DNA of 10,140 nt from Roseburia_D sp964388945 (GTDB taxonomy: Bacteria; Bacillota; Clostridia; Lachnospirales; Lachnospiraceae): the NCBI GenBank assembly GCA_964388945.1, contig CAYMCM010000078.1:1-10140 (forward strand), read 5' to 3'. Below the pieces are notes generated by a model. That model had not been told where the DNA came from, searched no databases, and saw only the letters and a program-made list of their open reading frames with translations. Each line of letters begins with the position of its first letter. The stretch's first letter is position 1. The position numbers and the translations under genes were made by a program. Positions 1 through 4,778 of the stretch are shown here, one piece after another.

Positions 1-434
1 TTTATATGCTTTTTATTACAAAAGTAAAGACCTTTGGAATGATTACTATTATGGGTGTATTGATTGGTATTTTAATGGTATTTACTACCGGTAATTCGTG
101 GATTATGTTTGTATTTTGCTCATTATTAGGTCTTATCAGCGACTTGATTACAAAAGTGGGAGGATACGCAAGTAAGAAGATGAGTTTGATTGGATATTAT
201 GTATTTTCTATCTGGCCTGTTGGCTCATTTTTCCCAATCTGGCTTATGAGAGATGCTTATTTTGATGGTGTTGTAGCATCCATGGGCGAGGCATATGCGG
301 AAGGGTTAAAAGCAATGACACCTTACTGGATTATTCCGGTTATGATTGCTTATACAATTGCTGCAGCTGTTGTGGGCGGATTAGTTGCTGGAAAAATGAA
401 TAAAAAGCATTTTGAAAAGGCAGGAATTGCATGA
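1..434 (+). CDS. Trep_Strep-family (MptD-like) ECF transporter S component, 5'-truncated by window edge
   Basis: This is the substrate-capture (S) subunit of an energy-coupling factor importer, an integral membrane protein. About 143 residues are visible, where the family usually has about 190-200, and the reading frame is open to the first base. The ATG at position 6 is therefore probably internal (a tyrosine codon precedes it), and the N-terminal helices lie outside the window. Family marks (TIGR02185/PF09605 as I recall them) are the KVKTFG segment near the visible start, hydrophobic helices around residues 10-30, 33-47, 62-80 and 107-128, the FMRDAYF-like segment here reading LMRDAYFDG, and the conserved C-terminal KKHFEKAGIA. 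It overlaps the next gene by four bases (ATGA), so the two are translationally coupled with EcfT and the ATPases. The substrate cannot be read from the sequence. The thioesterase remnant downstream hints at a siderophore-like or other assembly-line product. Confidence 0.85.
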   Translation, partial: YMLFITKVKTFGMITIMGVLIGILMVFTTGNSWIMFVFCSLLGLISDLITKVGGYASKKMSLIGYYVFSIWPVGSFFPIWLMRDAYFDGVVASMGEAYAEGLKAMTPYWIIPVMIAYTIAAAVVGGLVAGKMNKKHFEKAGIA

Positions 435-1126
435 GAAATTTAAATCCAATAACAAAGATATTATGCATCCTCGCAATCAATATTACTATTACGTTTGGTG
501 TAAATGTGATAACGGAGCTTGTGCTATTAGCTTGTGTAAGTGGTTTATTTCTAGCAAATGGTAAGTGGAAAAAATGCATTCGTTATGTCCTAATATTTGC
601 ATTTTTGCTGTTTGGAGATAAGTGCATTTTGCCGGTAATAACTGTTTCGTGGTTATCTACATTGGCATGTCTTGTGTTTATTGCTTTTCGTAAATTTTTC
701 TTTTGTATTATGTCGGCTGATTTTTTTATTTCAACCACAGAAATCAACGTTATGATTGCTTCGCTGGAAAAAATAAGAGTTCCGCAAGTAATTATTATAC
801 CTTTGGCTGTGCTGGTGCGATTCTTTCCTACTGTCAAGGAGGAATGGAATCACATACGCGCAGCTATGCGTATGAGAAATATTGGAACAGGAGCAGGACA
901 GATTCTGCTGCATCCGATAGAAGCTATGGAATATATGATAGTTCAACTATTATTTTCAACAGTAAAGATTGGAGAAGAATTAGCAGCAGCGGCATTAGCA
1001 AGAGGGCTTGGCATGCATAATAAAAGAACAAATTTGTGCCGTGTCTCATTAAAAACGGCAGATTATCTTGTGATGGTATGCTCCGTGACTGTTATGGTCT
1101 TTTCGAAGTTATGTGGAGGATATTAA
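431..1126 (+). CDS. ecfT: ECF transporter transmembrane coupling protein, EcfT-like (CbiQ family)
   Basis: This is the T component, which couples the two cytoplasmic ATPases to the S component in the membrane. At 231 residues it is a normal length for the Trep_Strep-associated type. Hydrophobic segments lie near residues 8-25, 27-43, 49-66, 72-100 and 208-226. Between them is the long amphipathic coupling region, with the two EcfT signature helices: a first site reading AAMRMRNIG near residues 145-153 and a second reading AAALARGLG near 187-195. The second keeps the classic Ala-Arg-Gly, while the first is degenerate (Arg-Asn in place of Arg-Gly). The start is ATG at 431, overlapping the upstream stop, with a purine-rich AGGCAGGA just upstream. 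The gene continues into the ATPase with a six-base gap. There is no sign of truncation. Confidence 0.85.
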   Translation: MRNLNPITKILCILAINITITFGVNVITELVLLACVSGLFLANGKWKKCIRYVLIFAFLLFGDKCILPVITVSWLSTLACLVFIAFRKFFFCIMSADFFISTTEINVMIASLEKIRVPQVIIIPLAVLVRFFPTVKEEWNHIRAAMRMRNIGTGAGQILLHPIEAMEYMIVQLLFSTVKIGEELAAAALARGLGMHNKRTNLCRVSLKTADYLVMVCSVTVMVFSKLCGGY

Positions 1127-1132
1127 AAATTT

Positions 1133-1876
1133 ATGGAGGCAGTTCGTTTAGAAAATGTGTCATTTCAGTACGCTGGTGAGAATCGGAAAAATGGCATAAA
1201 AAATATATCAATGAGCGTAAAAGAAGGGGAGTGTGTTCTATTAGCAGGAATCAGTGGATGTGGAAAATCCACGATTCTTCGCGTGATAAATGGACTTGCG
1301 CCCTATTTTTACGAAGGGGAAATAACAGGAAAAATTGAATTAATGGGAAAGCCGTCAGATGAAATCCCCTTTGCAGAGATATCTAAAATCTGCGGAAGTG
1401 TATTTCAGAACCCTAGATCTCAATTTTTTTATATGAATACCTCTAGTGAGATTGCTTTCGGTTGTGAAAATCAGGGGATTCCTACAGAGGAAATTGAAGC
1501 ACGGGTAGCAGATTGTGTAGAACAGTTTCAATTGGAGGATTTACAGAATCGCAATATTATGCAGTTGTCTGGTGGTGAAAAACAAAAAATCGCATTTGCA
1601 AGTATTTATGCGGGTAGACCGGATATTTATGTACTGGATGAGCCTTCTGCAAATTTGGATTTTGATGCAATAAAGGACATCGAAAGAATATTAAAGACCT
1701 TAAAAAAGCAGGGTAAGACCATTATTATTGCAGAACACAGACTCTGTTACTTGATGGAGCTTGCAGATCGTGTCTGCTATATAAAAGACGGAAAAATTGA
1801 GCAAGAGTATACGATAGAAGCTTTTAAAAAGCTCTCCGGGCAGGAATTAAGAGAAAAAGGACTTCGTTTCACTTGA
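1133..1876 (+). CDS. ECF transporter ATPase, N-terminal half of a probably frameshifted double-ABC protein
   Basis: This is an ATP-binding cassette domain that powers the ECF importer from the cytoplasmic face. All motifs are present: Walker A GISGCGKST (residues 39-47), Q-loop in VFQNP (Q92), signature LSGGEKQ (145-151), Walker B IYVLDEP (165-171) with catalytic Glu170, and switch histidine H202 in AEHRL. GGAGGA about 12 bases upstream supports the ATG at 1133. The frame ends in a TGA right after GLRFT. The sequence then continues in the +1 frame as SLDYRILHEEEL, which is what I would expect as the linker to a second ABC domain. In Trep_Strep operons the two domains are often one polypeptide of about 490-500 residues, so this entry and the next are probably one gene broken by a single extra base. 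Each domain is otherwise intact, so separate functional subunits cannot be excluded. Confidence 0.85.
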   Translation: MEAVRLENVSFQYAGENRKNGIKNISMSVKEGECVLLAGISGCGKSTILRVINGLAPYFYEGEITGKIELMGKPSDEIPFAEISKICGSVFQNPRSQFFYMNTSSEIAFGCENQGIPTEEIEARVADCVEQFQLEDLQNRNIMQLSGGEKQKIAFASIYAGRPDIYVLDEPSANLDFDAIKDIERILKTLKKQGKTIIIAEHRLCYLMELADRVCYIKDGKIEQEYTIEAFKKLSGQELREKGLRFT

Positions 1877-1890
1877 TTACCGTATATTGC
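1866..1890 (+). other. Probable +1 frameshift site joining the two ATPase halves
   Basis: The upstream frame reads GLRFT then TGA (1874-1876). The next frame over is open through this point and reads S-L-D-Y-R-I-L-H-E-E-E-L. Removing one T from the TTT at 1867-1869 would give the continuous string GLRSLDYRILHEEEL and a single protein of about 505 residues. This could be a sequencing error, a real mutation, or recoding. No prfB-like CUU-UGA slip with a close Shine-Dalgarno is present. Confidence 0.6.
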
Positions 1891-2654
1891 ATGAGGAAGA
1901 GCTAGGGCAAGGAAAAATAGATAGTGATATTAGTGAAAAAAGTAAAAAGGAATCCTGGAATGCGGCACAACATATTTACATGAAAGAGGTTGCCTGCAGA
2001 TACAAAGGGAGAGAAGAGCCAGTATTAAAGATTAATGAGTGTATGCTGCCGCTTCATGAAAAAATTGCAGTAATTGGTCATAATGGTGCTGGTAAATCCA
2101 CCTTTATGAATGGCTTATGCGGGATGAATAAATCGGTAAAAGGAATCTATTGTAAGGAAAATGATATTCTTTCAATAAAGAGAAGAGTAAAAGAAAGCTT
2201 TGAAGTATTTCAGGAAGTAAATCATCAGCTGTTTACAAATAGTGTGGCGGAAGAAATATCATTAGGCAGTGCAAATAAGAACGCTGAGGAAAGGAATGGA
2301 CTGATGTCTATGCTGGACTTGACAAATTATGCAGATACTCACCCGATGGCATTGTCAGGTGGGCAGAAACAGAGAGTTGCAATTGCCTCTGCGCTTTATA
2401 GTGATAGAAAGCTGATTTGTTTAGATGAGCCGACGAGTGGGCTTGATTATCATCAGATGGAACGGGTAGCAGAGCTACTGGAACAGGTACAGCCTAAGCT
2501 GGATTTGTTGTTGATAATTACACATGACCTGGAATTTATTTTGAAGACCTGCACATATATTGTGCATATTGAAAATGGGGAAGTATTGGAACAATATTCA
2601 TTGGATGAGGAAGGAAAAGAGAAGTTATTTCGATTTTTTAATTATGAAAAATAA
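1887..2654 (+). CDS. ECF transporter ATPase, C-terminal half of the probably frameshifted double-ABC protein
   Basis: This is the second nucleotide-binding domain of the ECF importer. The coding frame is open upstream of the TTG at 1887, back through the end of the preceding gene. Neither that TTG nor the internal ATG at 1980 has a convincing ribosome binding site, which supports reading this as the downstream part of a fused ATPase. Numbered from the TTG, motifs are Walker A GHNGAGKST (64-72), Q-loop Q109, signature LSGGQKQ (156-162), Walker B LICLDEP (176-182) and switch His213 in ITHDLE. The ABC fold begins near residue 31. The stretch before it is a charged, low-complexity linker, as expected between fused domains. 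The 3' end overlaps the start of the thioesterase remnant (ATG at 2644), so those two were also translationally coupled. Confidence 0.82.
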   Translation: MHEEELGQGKIDSDISEKSKKESWNAAQHIYMKEVACRYKGREEPVLKINECMLPLHEKIAVIGHNGAGKSTFMNGLCGMNKSVKGIYCKENDILSIKRRVKESFEVFQEVNHQLFTNSVAEEISLGSANKNAEERNGLMSMLDLTNYADTHPMALSGGQKQRVAIASALYSDRKLICLDEPTSGLDYHQMERVAELLEQVQPKLDLLLIITHDLEFILKTCTYIVHIENGEVLEQYSLDEEGKEKLFRFFNYEK

Positions 2655-2862
2655 ATTCTATTTTGAAAAAAATGAGAATGAGTCAAAGGGAGTAAGACTG
2701 TTCTGCTTTTCTTATGCGGGAGGTGGGGCATCGGTGTTTCGTTCCTGGCAGAGCAAGCTGGGAGATGAAATATCCGTGTGTCCTGCGCATTATCCGGGTC
2801 ATGAGAAAATCTCAATGTATTTGCGTATCTGGAGCACCTGCTTACATATATGCAAGGATTAA
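2644..2862 (+). pseudogene. Type II thioesterase, N-terminal fragment truncated by IS66 sequence
   Basis: About 54 residues match the start of type II (GrsT/EntH-like editing) thioesterases. VRLFCFSYAGGGASVFRSW is the typical first strand and oxyanion-region motif (family form: LFCFPYAGG.a..yr.W). It is followed by VCPAHYPGHE, matching the family's V.p.qlPGRe. These enzymes are alpha/beta hydrolases that free mischarged carrier proteins in nonribosomal peptide and polyketide synthases. The family is usually about 230-250 residues. Here the match stops before the GHSMGG nucleophile, at about base 2805, so the product cannot be active. From there the frame runs through IS66 transposase sequence out of frame and stops at 2862. 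The start at 2644 overlaps the end of the ATPase gene, so the intact ancestor was the last or an inner gene of the ECF operon. Confidence 0.75.
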
Positions 2863-2936
2863 ACTGGCGTCAATATCCAGAAGAGCTGGATGATTTAATG
2901 CCATGGTCGCAACAGGTACAGGCACAGTGTAAATAA
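2805..2936 (+). pseudogene. IS66-family transposase, C-terminal remnant
   Basis: In the frame ending with TAA at 2934-2936 the sequence encodes about 42 residues reading ENLNVFAYLEHLLTY then MQGLNWRQYPEELDDL and MPWSQQVQAQCK. This is the characteristic tail of IS66 transposases (TnpC/DDE), where N-x-x-YL..LL is followed by a variable stretch and then L(L/M)PW(S/D) close to the end. There is no start codon and no catalytic domain: an in-frame TGA lies immediately upstream at 2802, and the rest of the element is missing. The remnant sits directly on the thioesterase break, so a deletion from within the element into the neighbouring gene is the simplest explanation. Confidence 0.7.
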
Positions 2937-2947
2937 GAATCATTACT

Positions 2948-2980
2948 GAGGATGGTATTGCGAGCCATCCTCTTATTTTT
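2948..2980 (+). terminator. Rho-independent terminator within the IS66 remnant
   Basis: GAGGATGG (2948-2955) pairs perfectly with CCATCCTC (2965-2972) around a 9-base loop, followed directly by TTATTTTT (2973-2980). It lies 11 bases past the transposase stop codon. In the present arrangement it would end transcripts from the ECF operon. Confidence 0.8.
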
Positions 2981-3107
2981 GGCTAGGCATTATCTTATTA
3001 AGCGCTTACCACTATCATGGAAAACAGACCGTGTAATCAGGGCAATTTTTATTAAGACGCCGGAAAGCGGATATGTTATCCTTTTTAGGAAGAGAAAGGA
3101 GAATCCG

Positions 3108-3408
3108 ATGAAAGAAAAAAGTATGGCAGAGAAGATTACAGCGTATATAGAAGAACATTTGAATGAGGATTTAAGTCTGGACAGGAATGCGGAGGAACTG
3201 AATTACTCCACATGGCCAGAACTTTTGCGAAGGAAACGGAAGGCACAATTTATAAATATATAAAGGAACGCAGGCTTTTTGCCTGGCATTTCATCAAATG
3301 TATTGCTGTACGCCGCAAACCTATAGAAAAAATGGTATATATTTGTCGAAGCAGCCTGTTGCAGGAAAAAGAGCAGCGGAAAGCCTGTTTTGTGTAAATC
3401 ATGTATGA
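3108..3408 (+). pseudogene. AraC-family regulator, degenerate (three frames, internal deletion)
   Basis: An AraC-type DNA-binding region can be read only by changing frame twice. The first part, from ATG 3108 behind AAAGGA, encodes MKEKSMAEKITAYIEEHLNE and DLSLDRNAEELNYS, the first helix-turn-helix start. From 3212 the next frame gives MARTFAKETEGTIYKYIKERRL, the end of the first HTH and linker helix. From about 3283 a third frame gives LAFHQMYCCTPQTYRKNGIY, the family C-terminal motif (F...y..TP..YR), ending at TGA 3406-3408. Around 40 residues that normally carry the second HTH recognition helix are missing between the second and third segments, and a few residues are lost between the first and second. 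The gene was a short regulator made of little more than the HTH domain. It is not functional as written. Its target is unknown. Confidence 0.75.
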
Positions 3409-3409
3409 A

Positions 3410-3418
3410 GAGGAGGAA
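3410..3418 (+). promoter_or_regulatory. Ribosome binding site that fixes the clpP start
   Basis: AGGAGGAAA (3410-3418) lies 7-10 bases before GTG 3426, two bases after the AraC pseudogene stop. It selects GTG 3426 over the in-frame upstream GTG at 3390, whose extra 12 residues (Cys- and Lys-rich) do not resemble a ClpP N-terminus. Confidence 0.75.
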
Positions 3419-3425
3419 AAGTTGC

Positions 3426-3998
3426 GTGAGTACGGTTCCATATGTGATTGAGCAGACAAGCCGCGGGGAAAGGAGTTACGATATTTTTTCAAGGCTGTTA
3501 TCAGATCGGATCATTTTTCTTGGAGAAGAAGTAAGTGATGCGTCAGCCAGCCTGATCATTGCGCAAATGCTCTTTCTGGAGGCTCAGGATCCGGGGAAAG
3601 ATATCCAGTTGTACATCAATAGCCCGGGTGGTTCGATTACGGCAGGCTTTGCTATTTATGATACGATGCAGTATATAAAATGTGAGATGTCAACCATATG
3701 TATCGGGCTTGCAGCCAGTTTTGGAGCATTTTTGCTGGCGGGAGGCGCAAAGGGGAAACGCATGGCGCTGCCAAATGCGGAAATTATGATACATCAGCCG
3801 GCGATCCATGGAAATGGTGTGCAGGGTCAGGCAACAGATATCAGAATCGTGTCCGATCACATACAGAAAAATAAGCAGTGTTTAAACCGGATCTTAGCCC
3901 AAAATACGGGAAAAAGTTTAGAAGAGATAAAAAGAGATACCGAGCGGGATCATTATATGACTGTGCAGAAAGCGTTAGAATATGGTCTGATCGATTAG
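3426..3998 (+). CDS. clpP: ATP-dependent Clp protease proteolytic subunit ClpP (stand-alone paralogue)
   Basis: This is the serine peptidase that forms the barrel-shaped proteolytic chamber of the cytoplasmic Clp machine, working with a Clp/Hsp100 unfoldase. It has 190 residues from GTG 3426 and starts with the usual MSTVPYVIEQTSRGERSYD and no long propeptide. The triad is complete: Ser98 in GLAASFGAF, His123 in MIHQP, and Asp175 in DTERDHYM. The oligomerisation-region landmark YINSPGG is at 63-69. Compared with E. coli ClpP there are about three extra residues after HQP (PAIHGNGVQGQ for PLGGYQGQ). The gene is not beside tig or clpX, as the housekeeping clpP often is in Firmicutes, and it follows a broken AraC gene with no clear promoter of its own. 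It is therefore probably a second ClpP copy, though that cannot be tested within this window. Confidence 0.93.
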   Translation: MSTVPYVIEQTSRGERSYDIFSRLLSDRIIFLGEEVSDASASLIIAQMLFLEAQDPGKDIQLYINSPGGSITAGFAIYDTMQYIKCEMSTICIGLAASFGAFLLAGGAKGKRMALPNAEIMIHQPAIHGNGVQGQATDIRIVSDHIQKNKQCLNRILAQNTGKSLEEIKRDTERDHYMTVQKALEYGLID

Positions 3999-4124
3999 AT
4001 CCTTGAGAGAAGAGGATAAGAAGTTAACTATAAAATTTTCATTAAAACAAAGAAAAATCATTGCATTTTCCGAAAAATTCCGCTAGTCTGTTATATAGAA
4101 AACAAGCAGGAAGTGTGATTTGGG

Positions 4125-4574
4125 ATGAGAAAAAAGACGGTACATATCCTGGGAGCCTTTGGTATTGCAGCGGCGACGATATTGATTGTTCTGGCGAGTC
4201 ATGAAGAGAAAAAAAATTCAGTGGTGAATAACTGCAAGGGTGTTACCATGACGATCGAGGAAGGCACTGTTTCTACAGAAGGGCTGATTTTGGATATTCG
4301 TAATGATTCTGCAAAGGAGCTTGTGTTTGAGGATGCATATATTCTCGAAAAGCGGACGAAAGGACAGTGGTACAAGATGCCGAGCCAGTCGCTTACGCAT
4401 GACTGGGAGGAGGAAACACTGGTGGTCGCACCGCATACCGGAGTGGAGGGAGCCTGTCAGGTCAACTGGATGGAGGAATACGGAAAGCTTCCGGCTGGTC
4501 AGTATCGTCTGCTAAAGAAATTTATGACAGAGGATGAGATGGAATATGTACTTGCGGTGACATTTTCCTTGTAG
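4125..4574 (+). CDS. Membrane-anchored protein with bacterial Ig-like (Big_14-type) domain
   Basis: This is a 149-residue extracytoplasmic protein of unknown role. MRKK is followed by a single hydrophobic segment (about residues 6-24), and no lipobox cysteine is evident, so it is either a signal peptide or an N-terminal anchor. The remainder (about 38-149) looks like a beta-sandwich: MTIEEGTVSTEGLILDIRND, a segment with W and Y (QWYKMPS), a region ending in APHTG, and a final GKLPAGQYRLLKKF strand. That pattern recalls the bacterial Ig-like family PF20251 found in small Firmicutes surface proteins and at the ends of BlaR1/M56-like proteins. The family assignment is from memory of the pattern. 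The start at ATG 4125 has AGGAAG about 10 bases upstream. It is monocistronic, followed by a strong terminator at 4592-4624. Confidence 0.75.
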   Translation: MRKKTVHILGAFGIAAATILIVLASHEEKKNSVVNNCKGVTMTIEEGTVSTEGLILDIRNDSAKELVFEDAYILEKRTKGQWYKMPSQSLTHDWEEETLVVAPHTGVEGACQVNWMEEYGKLPAGQYRLLKKFMTEDEMEYVLAVTFSL

Positions 4575-4591
4575 AGATGGAAGAAAAAGAA

Positions 4592-4624
4592 AGCGTGGGA
4601 TATGTTTATCCTGCGCTCTTTTTT
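4592..4624 (+). terminator. Rho-independent terminator after the Ig-like protein gene
   Basis: AGCGTGGGATA (4592-4602) pairs with TATCCTGCGCT (4607-4617) through 11 pairs including two G-U wobbles. The loop is TGTT and a C plus six T tract follows (4618-4624). It separates this gene from the methionine operon. Confidence 0.85.
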
Positions 4625-4687
4625 CGAAATGGAAGCGGTCATATTTGGTATAGACGTATCCTATAGCCAGCTATGGAAAAATGTGTC

Positions 4688-4716
4688 TTGTCACGATATG
4701 GCGAATTTAATATAAT
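4688..4716 (+). promoter_or_regulatory. Sigma-A promoter of the methionine operon
   Basis: TTGTCA (4688-4693), a 17-base spacer and TATAAT (4711-4716) give a near-consensus promoter with initiation expected near 4723. The resulting leader is about 55 bases before ATG 4779, with GAGGAAG as ribosome binding site (4768-4774). That is too short for an S-box or cobalamin riboswitch, and I see no such fold in 4625-4778. Confidence 0.8.
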
Positions 4717-4778
4717 GAAAGAATATGGAGACGGACTGCATGCCGTTTACGGAAAACACACAAGAATGAGGAAGAGAC

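Larger units (their letters stand above)
2805..3009 (+). mobile_element. IS66-family insertion sequence remnant (right end only)
   Basis: The remnant comprises the transposase tail, a 3' noncoding part with a terminator, and a plausible right terminus. IS66 elements characteristically begin with GTAA and end with TTAC. Here AAGCGCTTAC ends at 3009, 73 bases after the transposase stop. The next eight bases (3010-3017, CACTATCA) would be the target duplication, but no copy is visible at the left junction near 2803, as expected if the left end was deleted. Elsewhere in the element nothing remains. Confidence 0.6.

Noticed and set aside
1860..1880. Programmed +1 frameshift of the prfB type at the ATPase break
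   Set aside because: A TGA is present, but the preceding codon is ACT rather than CTT and no Shine-Dalgarno lies three bases before it. An indel or sequence error is simpler.
2952..3107. Upstream extension of the AraC first segment, in frame from ATG 2952
   Set aside because: It would begin inside the IS66 terminator and cross the element's end. ATG 3108 has a good AAAGGA site and matches the family start.
4005..4025. ATCCT…AGGAT inverted repeat after clpP
   Set aside because: The stem is only 5 bp with a 9-base loop and no T tract follows, so it is not credible as a terminator.
4061..4097. Possible promoter for the Ig-like protein gene (TTGCAT with TAGTCT at 17 bases, or TATATA further on)
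   Set aside because: The correctly spaced -10 matches poorly and the good -10 is spaced too far. The evidence is too weak to annotate.
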